Below, one piece after another: positions 9,689 to 17,738 of a stretch of 64,000 bases of DNA; positions within the stretch are counted from its first letter, which is position 1, and the number at the start of each line of letters is the position of its first letter. This DNA is from JBNAVJ01 sp049700455 (lineage in GTDB: Bacteria > Bacteroidota > Ignavibacteria > Tepidaquicellales > Tepidaquicellaceae): NCBI GenBank assembly GCA_049700455.1, contig JBNAVJ010000001.1:186001-250000 (forward strand). The letters are read 5' to 3'. The position numbers and the translations under genes were made by a program. The notes beneath the pieces were generated by a model. That model saw only the letters and a program-made list of their open reading frames with translations, did not search any database and was not told the origin of the DNA.

Positions 9689-10155
9689 TCGAATTTAGTT
9701 TGTATTTGATATTTCTAAATCAATAAAATTTTTAAAATAAAAATTCTAATATCCAATATCAATCTTCAAATTTAAGTGTTACAGTAATAATTTGAATTAG
9801 TAGTGAATAAATAGCAGGTTCTAATATAGTTCTTTTTTATTAGAGTATAAATCTATATTAGAATAACCTGTAGAAAAAAGTGAAACTTTTTCATCGGTTT
9901 GTCGTCAAAAATAATAGATTTTTATAATGTCTTAAGTGTGACTATTTTGTTGTAACTAAACTTTAAGAATTTTAACAAATTTATTTTTTCCCTTGAACTT
10001 TTTTAATAGAAACTATAGTTTTATTATTAAGAGGTAATCATATTACACTCCGGGTAAATATAACCGCATGTAATTTTCAAAAAGTTTAGTTTTAATATGA
10101 TATTTTAAATCAGAGGATATCCCTCAAATTCAAATTCTTACGAAAGGTAATATAA
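9689..10155. other. Intergenic region between the glycosyltransferase gene and rho
   Basis: 467 bases without a plausible coding frame. It is very AT-rich and separates two divergent genes, so it should hold both promoters and the rho leader. The one clear structure is the interrupted inverted repeat at 9815-9870. A weak ribosome site (GAAAGG at about 10142-10147) precedes the rho ATG. No confident promoter pair was found by eye. Confidence 0.6.
9815..9870. repeat. Interrupted inverted repeat upstream of rho
   Basis: Left arm CAGGTT plus CTAATATAG (9815-9829) is complementary to CTATATTAG (9853-9861) plus AACCTG (9865-9870). This gives 15 base pairs with a 3-base bulge (AAT, 9862-9864) and a 23-base T-rich loop. 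No T-run follows either arm, so it does not look like a simple terminator. It could fold in the rho leader RNA or act as a DNA site. Confidence 0.6.
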
Positions 10156-11469
10156 ATGACTGAAAAAAACGGGAAAAAAGACTCTTCAGTTAGTAAAGTA
10201 ATGTATTCTCCAGAAGACAAAAACTTCGAATTATTAAAAACCAAAAAGGTAGCCGAACTAATCCAAATCGCAAAAGAGCTAAAGCTCACAGGCTATAGTG
10301 ATTTGAAAAAACAGGATCTTATTTTAAAGATTATTGAAGCAACTACCAGAAAAGATGACGCTGTATTTGCTTCGGGTGTGCTGGAAGTTTTGCAGGACGG
10401 ATATGGCTTTCTCAGGTCGGCAGAGTATAATTATCTTCCTTCTCCAGATGACATTTACGTTTCTCCGTCACAAATCAAGAAATTCTCTCTTAAGACAGGA
10501 GATACGGTGAGTGGACAGGTAAGGCCTCCAAAAGAAGGGGAACGATTTTATGCTTTGTTAAAAGTAGAGGAAGTAAACTTTGGAGAGCCGGAAAAAATCA
10601 GAGAAAGAATTCTCTTTGACAATTTAACTCCGACTTACCCAAATGTTAAATTCAATCTTGAAACTTCTCCTATTGAATATTCAATGAGGATTATGGACCT
10701 TTTCACACCTATCGGAAAAGGTCAGAGAGGTTTGATTGTCTCACCTCCAAAAAGTGGAAAAACTATACTCTTGCAGACAATTGCAAATAGTATTCTCAAA
10801 AACCATAAGGATATCTATTTAATAATTCTACTGATAGACGAAAGACCAGAGGAAGTAACTGATATGATGAGAAATGTTAAAGCAGAAGTAATCAGTTCAA
10901 CTTTTGATGAGCCACCCGAAAGACACGTTCAGGTTTCCGAGATGGTTCTGCAAAAAGCAAAAAGACTTGTTGAAGCTGGAAAAGATGTAGTCATTCTTCT
11001 TGATAGTATTACAAGACTTGCACGGGCTCATAATACAGTAATTCCTCATAGCGGTAAAATACTTTCTGGTGGTGTGGATGCTAATGCTTTACATAAGCCC
11101 AAAAGATTTTTTGGAGCTGCACGCAATATTGACGAAGGGGGTAGTTTGACAATAATAGCTACTGCTCTTATAGAAACCGGTAGCAGGATGGACGAAGTTA
11201 TTTTTGAAGAATTTAAGGGCACAGGTAACATGGAAATTGTTCTTGACAGACGACTTTCAGACCGAAGAATTTTTCCTGCCATTGATCTAAACAGATCCGG
11301 CACACGAAAAGAGGAACTCTTATTAGATTCTGAAACCTTAAACAGGGTCTATCTGTTACGAAAGATTATAGCAGATTCAAATAACCCTGTTGAAGGAATG
11401 GAATTTCTTCTTGAAAAGATGCGTGGAACGAAAAACAACAAAGAGTTTCTCGCCTCTATGAATTCGTAG
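10156..11469 (+). CDS. rho: Transcription termination factor Rho
   Basis: 437-residue hexameric RNA helicase that ends transcription at rut sites. A short N-terminal tail leads into the Rho N-terminal helical domain (LLKTKKVAELIQIAKELKLTG, about 26-46). The cold-shock-like RNA-binding domain follows (ASGVLEVLQDGYGFLRS, about 72-88, with SPDDIYVSPSQIKKF). The RecA-like ATPase begins near 165 and carries Walker A SPPKSGKT (196-203), Walker B DVVILLDSITRLARAHN, the Q-loop region around LSGGVDANALHKPKRFFGAARN and the R-loop area GTGNMEIVLDRRLSDRRIFPAIDLNRSGTRKEELL. Nothing is missing. RNase E/G follows after 22 bases on the same strand, pairing termination and RNA decay in a likely operon. The leader contains an inverted repeat (9815-9870), and rho genes are often autoregulated. 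Confidence 0.97.
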   Translation: MTEKNGKKDSSVSKVMYSPEDKNFELLKTKKVAELIQIAKELKLTGYSDLKKQDLILKIIEATTRKDDAVFASGVLEVLQDGYGFLRSAEYNYLPSPDDIYVSPSQIKKFSLKTGDTVSGQVRPPKEGERFYALLKVEEVNFGEPEKIRERILFDNLTPTYPNVKFNLETSPIEYSMRIMDLFTPIGKGQRGLIVSPPKSGKTILLQTIANSILKNHKDIYLIILLIDERPEEVTDMMRNVKAEVISSTFDEPPERHVQVSEMVLQKAKRLVEAGKDVVILLDSITRLARAHNTVIPHSGKILSGGVDANALHKPKRFFGAARNIDEGGSLTIIATALIETGSRMDEVIFEEFKGTGNMEIVLDRRLSDRRIFPAIDLNRSGTRKEELLLDSETLNRVYLLRKIIADSNNPVEGMEFLLEKMRGTKNNKEFLASMNS

Positions 11470-11491
11470 TCAAACAAAGACCGAGATACTT

Positions 11492-13078
11492 ATGAATAAA
11501 GAGATTTTGATCAATTCAAGCTCTCGCGAAGTTAGAATTGCAATAACTGAAGACGGAAAGTTAGTTGAACTTTTTTATGAGAGTCCAGATTTTACAAGAA
11601 ATGTAGGTGATCTTTACCTCGGTAAGATTGCCCGAATTCTTCCTGGGATACGTGCTGCTTTTATTAATATTGGTTTTCAACAAGATGCCTTTCTTCACTT
11701 TTCCGACATAGATACCTCAATTGATGATTATTCTTCAATTCTTGGTGATGATGAAGACGTGGAAGATTCTGACGAAGATGAAGATGACTCAGAAGCAGTA
11801 TATAACCAGCAAATATCGTCTCAAAACCGAAGTTCCTCAGTTCTCGTTCCCGCAAATCTCGAAAAAGGACAAAACATCATAGTACAAATTATGAAGGAGC
11901 CTATGCCTGGTAAAGGTGTAAGAGTTACTTCCCGAGTCACCATACCAGGTCGCTACCTTGTATTGATGCCTTTCAATCGTAAGATTGGAGTTTCAAAGAA
12001 AATTTATAACTTCCGGGAAAGAAGAAGACTTCGCGCTATAGTAAAATCTCTATTACCAAGTGGGATGGGAGTTATTATAAGGACTGTAGCTGCGGGTCAG
12101 GACGAACATTTAATTCGTGAAGATCTTAAAAAGTTACTTGGAATCTGGAATGATATTCAAGCAAAAATAAAGACTCTCAAACCACCAGCTTTACTTTATA
12201 AAGATGCTTCTACAACTAATTCTGTTATTCGCGATTTATTTCGTGATGACGTCACAAGAATAATTATTGATTCAAAGAAACTCTATAAGCAAATAAAGAG
12301 TTATGTTGATGAGACGTCTCCGGAATTTTCCAATAAAATAGAATATTATTCAGATTCAATACCGTTATTTGATGCATATAATATTGAAAAACAAATTGAG
12401 GAATCTTTAGGCAAAAAGGTTTGGTTAAAAAATTCAGGCTATATTGTAATTGAACCAACCGAAGCAATGACTGTAATCGATGTAAACAGCGGGAAATATG
12501 CACGTTCTAAAGAACAAGAAATTAATTCTCTTAAGATTAACTTTGATGCTGCTCGAGAAATCGCCCGTCAGGCAAGGTTACGTGATATTGGAGGAATTAT
12601 TGTTATTGATTTTATTGATCTTTATGATGAGGCAAACAAACGCAAACTTTACGAAGAGCTGAAGAAAGAATTCCGTAAAGATAGAGCCAAAGTTACAATT
12701 CTTCCTATGAGTGAATTCGGGGTTGTTCAAATTACACGACAAAGAATAAGGCAGAATATTACTTTCAGACTTTCTGATCAGTGTCCATTATGTGGTGGTA
12801 CTGGTCGGGTATATACAAAAACAACTTACATCACAGATATTGAACGTTGGCTTCAACGATACAAAACCAGTGGTTCTAATAGTTTTTTCTTGCGACTTAG
12901 AGTCAATCCTTTGATTTTTAACTATTTAACCAGTGGTATTATCAACAAGATTCTTCGTATGTGTATAAAATATAGAGTAATTATAAAGCTTGAAGTTGAT
13001 GAGAAACTCCCACTGAGTGAGTTCAGATTTTTAACATTTAAAGGCAAAAATGATATTACTGAAGAATACAATACCTAA
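11492..13078 (+). CDS. rng: RNase E/G family endoribonuclease
   Basis: 528-residue single-strand-specific endoribonuclease of the RNase G/E core type, acting in rRNA maturation and mRNA decay. It has the S1-like start (VGDLYLGKIARILPGIRAAFINIG, about 38-61), the 5'-sensor region, and the DNase I-like catalytic part with TVIDVNSGKY (Asp330, matching Asp303 of E. coli RNase E) and IVIDFIDLYDE (Asp373, matching Asp346). The zinc-link CPLCGGTG follows at 431-438. The length fits RNase G, without the long C-terminal degradosome scaffold of RNase E. Odd feature: a ~45-residue insertion inside the S1 domain (about 74-118), whose middle is almost entirely Asp/Glu/Ser. It follows rho after 22 bases and precedes nuoG by 18. 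Confidence 0.93.
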   Translation: MNKEILINSSSREVRIAITEDGKLVELFYESPDFTRNVGDLYLGKIARILPGIRAAFINIGFQQDAFLHFSDIDTSIDDYSSILGDDEDVEDSDEDEDDSEAVYNQQISSQNRSSSVLVPANLEKGQNIIVQIMKEPMPGKGVRVTSRVTIPGRYLVLMPFNRKIGVSKKIYNFRERRRLRAIVKSLLPSGMGVIIRTVAAGQDEHLIREDLKKLLGIWNDIQAKIKTLKPPALLYKDASTTNSVIRDLFRDDVTRIIIDSKKLYKQIKSYVDETSPEFSNKIEYYSDSIPLFDAYNIEKQIEESLGKKVWLKNSGYIVIEPTEAMTVIDVNSGKYARSKEQEINSLKINFDAAREIARQARLRDIGGIIVIDFIDLYDEANKRKLYEELKKEFRKDRAKVTILPMSEFGVVQITRQRIRQNITFRLSDQCPLCGGTGRVYTKTTYITDIERWLQRYKTSGSNSFFLRLRVNPLIFNYLTSGIINKILRMCIKYRVIIKLEVDEKLPLSEFRFLTFKGKNDITEEYNT

Positions 13079-13096
13079 AGTTAAATATAGTTTTCT

Positions 13097-14782
13097 GTGG
13101 GTACAATAAAAATCGATAACAGAGAGATACCCTTTACGCTGGGGCAAACTATTTTACAAGCTGCAAAAGATGCTGGAATTGAAATTCCTCATTTTTGTTA
13201 TCATCCGGCACTTAGCATATCGGGAAATTGTAGAATTTGTCTTGTGGAAGTAGAAAAACTTCCCAAGTTAACAATTGCCTGTTCTACTCCTGCAACTGAT
13301 GGAATGATTGTTCATACAAACTCTGAGAGGGTCATTAAAGCACGTAATGCTGTAATGGAATTTCTTCTCATTAACCATCCGCTTGACTGTCCTATTTGTG
13401 ATGAAGCAGGAGAATGTAAATTACAGGATTACGCTTATAAATATAGCATTGGTGTTTCACGATTTGATGAAGAAAAAAATCATAAGAACAAACGCATTGA
13501 ATTAGGGCCAAATGTAATGTTTGATCAGGAGCGGTGTATCAGTTGTTCGAGATGTATAAGATTTTGTGAAGAGATTGTAAAAGAGCCCCAGCTAACATTT
13601 GTACAGCGCGGTGAAAAAGTAACTATTGAAACCTTCCCCGGTAAGAAGCTGGATAATCCTTATTCTATGAATGTAATAGAAATCTGTCCAGTTGGTGCCT
13701 TAACCTCTCTTCATTTTCGATTTAAGGCAAGAGTATGGGATATGAGTTTTACCAATTCCCTTTGTCCCGGTTGTGCTCGAGGTTGCAATACTATAATTGG
13801 GGTTAGAAACAATGAGATATTAAGAATTACACCAAGGGAAAACCTCGAAGTTAACGATTATTGGCTTTGTGATTGGGGAAGACTTGAAACTATTAAATGG
13901 CCCACAGATAAACGACTCAGAATTCTATCACCCCAGATTAGAAAAGCAGAAGTAGAATATAATTACACAGCAGATACACAATCCACCTATGAAAATCCTT
14001 TTAATGAGGTGAGCTGGGATGTTGCTTTATCAAGGGCAGCAGCAGAACTATATGAAAAGAAAACTCTCTTTGTGGGCTCTCCGTTTGCTACACTTGAAGA
14101 TAATTATGCACTCAAAAAACTTGCAAATGAAGTAATTGGTACCGATGCGGTTTATTACATTCCATTTGAAGATAAATCATTCGGGGACAACTTACTAAAA
14201 GTTGCAGATAGAACCCCAAATTCAAATGGATGTAAGCTGCTCGGATTTAAACCTATTGATGAATCTGTACTAAATGATATCAGAAGTAAAAAATTTGAAT
14301 TGGTATATATAATGCAGGATGATTTTAGTCGTGCAATAAAACTTGAGGATATTCTTGAAAATTTCGAATCGAGTATACAACAATTATCATTAAAAACTGT
14401 TTTTTCATCATATGCTACCATCTTATTACCTCAATCAACATATGCAGAAGCAAATGGGACTTTTGTAAACTTTCAGAACCGAATTCAAAGGCTCAAGCCG
14501 GCTATTACTACTTTTGAAGAGGATAGAGTTATTGGAGAATATTCCATTTCAAGACTGGATCGTCTTGGGGCTCACAATGATAGATGGAATAAAGGATACC
14601 GATTTAATTCCAGACCTGGCTGGAAAATACTAAGACAAATTGCAAAATGTCTTAATGTTGATTTTAAATTTGAAAATGCAGAAGATGTATTTATAGAACT
14701 TTGCTCACATTTTGAAAATCTAAAAGGCTGGAATTACGAAACTATTGGAGACAAAGGAAAACAAGTAGAACAATTAAAATAA
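13097..14782 (+). CDS. nuoG: NADH-quinone oxidoreductase subunit G (compact form)
   Basis: 561-residue NuoG, the iron-sulfur subunit of the complex I arm that carries electrons from NADH. The GTG at 13097 is the only start available: an in-frame TAG lies at 13088, and the [2Fe-2S] domain begins at once. Ligands are complete: Cys34, 45, 48 and 62 for [2Fe-2S]; His94 with Cys98, 101 and 107 for the His-ligated cluster; Cys147, 150, 153 and 157 plus Cys197 (EICPVGAL). The optional N7-type motif is also present (Cys223, 226, 230 and, after 27 residues, Cys258), which only some bacteria keep. The molybdopterin-like C-terminal region is shorter than in E. coli or Thermus. No other peripheral-arm nuo gene is adjacent; nuoH lies 5 kb away on the other strand. 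The 3' end overlaps the convergent gene by 9 bases. Confidence 0.9.
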   Translation: MGTIKIDNREIPFTLGQTILQAAKDAGIEIPHFCYHPALSISGNCRICLVEVEKLPKLTIACSTPATDGMIVHTNSERVIKARNAVMEFLLINHPLDCPICDEAGECKLQDYAYKYSIGVSRFDEEKNHKNKRIELGPNVMFDQERCISCSRCIRFCEEIVKEPQLTFVQRGEKVTIETFPGKKLDNPYSMNVIEICPVGALTSLHFRFKARVWDMSFTNSLCPGCARGCNTIIGVRNNEILRITPRENLEVNDYWLCDWGRLETIKWPTDKRLRILSPQIRKAEVEYNYTADTQSTYENPFNEVSWDVALSRAAAELYEKKTLFVGSPFATLEDNYALKKLANEVIGTDAVYYIPFEDKSFGDNLLKVADRTPNSNGCKLLGFKPIDESVLNDIRSKKFELVYIMQDDFSRAIKLEDILENFESSIQQLSLKTVFSSYATILLPQSTYAEANGTFVNFQNRIQRLKPAITTFEEDRVIGEYSISRLDRLGAHNDRWNKGYRFNSRPGWKILRQIAKCLNVDFKFENAEDVFIELCSHFENLKGWNYETIGDKGKQVEQLK

Positions 14783-16852
14783 TACCTCAAGACTGAAATT
14801 AAGTCGATTGTTAATATCATTAAAAATCATATCATTTCCACTTCCAATAGTCCTAACTCCATCAAGATAGGTTTCAGAATACTTGAATGCTCCTTCCAGA
14901 AAGTTAAATGGTTTATATCGAATCAAAAAATACCATCGCCTTCCTTTGCCATACAATCCAATATTTGACATTACTCCCTTAATATCCTCTTCATATTCGT
15001 ATATACGACTATCATAAGTATCCGTCTCAAAAAAAATCAATCGTGAGGATAACGTTAATCCTTTAATAAGTTTAAAATTTACATCTGTAAAGAAAAGATA
15101 GCCTTTGTTACTTGGTGCAAATTGAGAATAATTAACAAATATATACTCATACCTCGATTTAAGTCGTATGTTATTTATTAGATATTCAAAACCAACCCTG
15201 AGATTAACCTGGTTACGGGTAACTATTTTTTTTACAGCCCTATTAAATTCGTCCTGTACTGTTATAACGTCTTCCTTATTTTCATTTTTATATTTTACTG
15301 ACAATTTAAAATCTTTGAAAACTTTCCAATCTAAATTTGTGAGGAAATCATTTCCTGTAATAGGAACTGGGACAAAATAAGATCTATAAGGAAACTTGAA
15401 TTGATCATAATAAGCATTAATGGTCAAACTCTTTAGGGGATATATAGAGATACCTGTATATATTCCTGTTTCGTTTTGTGTGTTTCCGTTCATCTCTCCA
15501 AATCCGAAGGAATGAACAGGTACAAAATCTTCAGGATAATATCTGTATGTAACAATTACATCCAGCAACTTTGAAAAGTTCCATTGTAAAGCAGAAATTC
15601 CCGCATAGATTCCCTGATGTGATCTGGCTATTTCACCAAATAAATTAAAATTCTTAAATATTACATCATAATCGAAACTTGCCATCTGAGCATAGGAACC
15701 TTTAAACAAATAAAGATTTCTTGAAGTATCTGGAAGAATATTTTTTGAGAAGTTAGAACTCCAATAAGTTAATCCAAGTTTAATCTCATCAGTAAAATAT
15801 AATACTCGCCCTCCAAACAGATTTTCTCTTACCATATTGGTACGATTTTTTTCCGAGATTGTCCGATGGTAACCATCAAAATAAAAACTTGAAATTGTAT
15901 TAAGAGTAGTATCATACGTAGCATCATAATAGTTACCTGAAAAAAAAGCATAAAAATCAAAGTCTTTGTAATTCAAACGAGTAGCAGCTCCTCTGAAAAA
16001 CTGGGATTCATTGACAGAAGAATAACTATCAATTCCAATGGAATGTTTCTTAATTGTATTAACCGCTACAATTCCTTTTGAAAATCCAAGAGAACTCCAC
16101 ATACCTATACCCTGTCCAAAGTTAAGCGAATAATCACCTACTACAAATTGTTTTAAAAACTTATTAGTCCTTAATTCTACAAAACCAGAGGTAAAATCAG
16201 TAAGGCTTGTTTCGCCGGCATCTTTTTCTATAACAAGATTGGCTTCGACCTGAAAGCGGTTATAGTCATATCTACCATTAAGTCTATTATAAACCTTAGC
16301 CTTGCTACCAGGATAATTGCCGTTTAAGTAACCTGCTCTTGTTTGTAAATCCTGCTGAAATCTTGATCTAAAGTTAATACTAAAATTTCCAAGCAGTTCT
16401 GTCCTATCACGTAATCTGTCTGGTTCTACAGTTCCATAATCAGTAACAACCCAATCTTCTTTTGACTTACGTACAACAAAATACACTTTTACTAAATTAT
16501 AAAGCTCCTCTGTTATTCCATCGACTTTTAATAACTCTTTCTTATATCTAAAGCCATTATTTTGAGTTCTGTATTGAATAATGTTTTTTGCAACAATGGA
16601 GTTAATAAAAGGTATAGTTTCAATTTCATCTTGCGTAACAGAATTTAGGTCTAGAGGAGAACTTTTTAGAGATTCAAGATAATCCAGGAGTTTTGAATCT
16701 TCTGTCTCATCGAGAATATTCTCAAGGAGAATTTCCTGTGATTGAGTCTGGTTAAGATAAGTAGTATCGGGAACTGTTTGAGTGGTATCAATGAAAGCAT
16801 AAGTTATTGATACTGGCAATAAAATTAAAAGTGTAAAAAATATATATTTCAT
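14774..16852 (-). CDS. Helix-hairpin-helix / outer-membrane beta-barrel protein
   Basis: 692 residues with a signal peptide (1-19). Residues 66-125 form a ComEA-like pair of helix-hairpin-helix motifs: LDLNSVTQDEIETIPFINSIVAKNIIQYRTQ, then KKELLKVDGITEELYNLVKVYF. The rest, from about 150, is rich in alternating aromatic strands (YDYNRFQVEANLVIEKD, DFDFYAFFSGNYYDATYD) and ends in LNFSLEVLF, a typical barrel C-terminus with a terminal Phe. The arrangement, a periplasmic HhH domain on an outer-membrane barrel, recurs in Bacteroidota, but its role is not established; DNA binding or uptake is one idea suggested by the HhH domain. It ends a minus-strand run behind the Omp28-like gene (19-base gap) and overlaps nuoG's end by 9 bases. 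Confidence 0.75.
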   Translation of the reverse strand: MKYIFFTLLILLPVSITYAFIDTTQTVPDTTYLNQTQSQEILLENILDETEDSKLLDYLESLKSSPLDLNSVTQDEIETIPFINSIVAKNIIQYRTQNNGFRYKKELLKVDGITEELYNLVKVYFVVRKSKEDWVVTDYGTVEPDRLRDRTELLGNFSINFRSRFQQDLQTRAGYLNGNYPGSKAKVYNRLNGRYDYNRFQVEANLVIEKDAGETSLTDFTSGFVELRTNKFLKQFVVGDYSLNFGQGIGMWSSLGFSKGIVAVNTIKKHSIGIDSYSSVNESQFFRGAATRLNYKDFDFYAFFSGNYYDATYDTTLNTISSFYFDGYHRTISEKNRTNMVRENLFGGRVLYFTDEIKLGLTYWSSNFSKNILPDTSRNLYLFKGSYAQMASFDYDVIFKNFNLFGEIARSHQGIYAGISALQWNFSKLLDVIVTYRYYPEDFVPVHSFGFGEMNGNTQNETGIYTGISIYPLKSLTINAYYDQFKFPYRSYFVPVPITGNDFLTNLDWKVFKDFKLSVKYKNENKEDVITVQDEFNRAVKKIVTRNQVNLRVGFEYLINNIRLKSRYEYIFVNYSQFAPSNKGYLFFTDVNFKLIKGLTLSSRLIFFETDTYDSRIYEYEEDIKGVMSNIGLYGKGRRWYFLIRYKPFNFLEGAFKYSETYLDGVRTIGSGNDMIFNDINNRLNFSLEVLF

Positions 16853-16871
16853 ATAATTTTACTCAGACAGA

Positions 16872-17681
16872 TTATTTTATAACCTCAGCTTTTTCCACTC
16901 CATAAACTGCCTGGGTCGAATAATTTTGAACAAAAGCAATAATCTGAGAATTGTATGGATTAATACCATTCCTAAGAGTAAAATCTTTGTAAAATGAAAT
17001 GGACTGTCCTGGTAAAATGGAAAATGATTCACCATTTTCTGATGAAAGAATATCGCGTAGAACATTTTCAAACATCGTTTCCCCATTAGGAGCATTATAA
17101 GGTAAATGTCCTTCCGTAACCATTATAAAGAGTCGCAAATCTGAAAGTTGTGAACCGGAAAGTTGTCCAACTGTAATGTTTAAATTTCCATTTCGAGATA
17201 GGGTATCAAATGTACATATAATATCAATTGATATTGGATTTGTCTTTGCCAGTTCCTGATTAATTAAATTGGTCCAGATCGAGGCATTAAAACCAGGCAT
17301 CTGGACTCCTTTCAAATACGCTACTGGATTATATAACCCTGCATTGTAATAGTTTTGTCGTGCTAAATTAGCAAATGGATTAAAGTTATGAAATGGGTCA
17401 TTTGGGAATAGGGTAGTGTGACAACGTATTATTATAACATTTGTATCATTAATAGTAATTCCTTTAAGACTATCAATATCATTAAGATATAAGCCTGGAT
17501 AAATACAAAATGCACAACTGGTATTAGTAAAGAGTTCAAGAAGAACTTTACTTTTGGGTTTAAGGTTTGAACTACCCTGTATTATGGGATTATCGTTGCT
17601 TTCGCAGGATACCAGCTGTAATAAGATTAACAAAGATATAATCTGTAGTATAGTGTTTTTCAATAAAGTTTTAGCTTTCAT
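16872..17681 (-). CDS. Omp28-like lipoprotein with thioredoxin-type CxxC
   Basis: 269-residue lipoprotein: hydrophobic signal, then LVSC with the lipidated Cys at 26. The mature domain begins KVLLELFTNTSCAFC (Cys56-x-x-Cys59), a thioredoxin-fold entry typical of Omp28-related proteins of Bacteroidota. A C-terminal Ig-like region follows (IDIICTFDTLSRNGNLNITVGQ onward). These proteins are usually outer-membrane associated; their reaction is unproved, although the CxxC suggests thiol redox chemistry. It lies between the DUF6029 gene and the HhH barrel gene on the same strand, two genes downstream of a TlpA-type thioredoxin. The group may act together in the envelope, which is an inference from order and shared thiol motifs. 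Confidence 0.75.
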   Translation of the reverse strand: MKAKTLLKNTILQIISLLILLQLVSCESNDNPIIQGSSNLKPKSKVLLELFTNTSCAFCIYPGLYLNDIDSLKGITINDTNVIIIRCHTTLFPNDPFHNFNPFANLARQNYYNAGLYNPVAYLKGVQMPGFNASIWTNLINQELAKTNPISIDIICTFDTLSRNGNLNITVGQLSGSQLSDLRLFIMVTEGHLPYNAPNGETMFENVLRDILSSENGESFSILPGQSISFYKDFTLRNGINPYNSQIIAFVQNYSTQAVYGVEKAEVIK

Positions 17682-17738
17682 ATTTCTTCAATTTCATATA
17701 TAATATAAAAAGATTTTATTAAACATAAAACTAGGTTA

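Noticed and set aside
11492..13078. Full RNase E with degradosome scaffold
   Set aside because: The protein ends soon after the zinc link and C-terminal core; no scaffold region follows, so RNase G/E core type was preferred.
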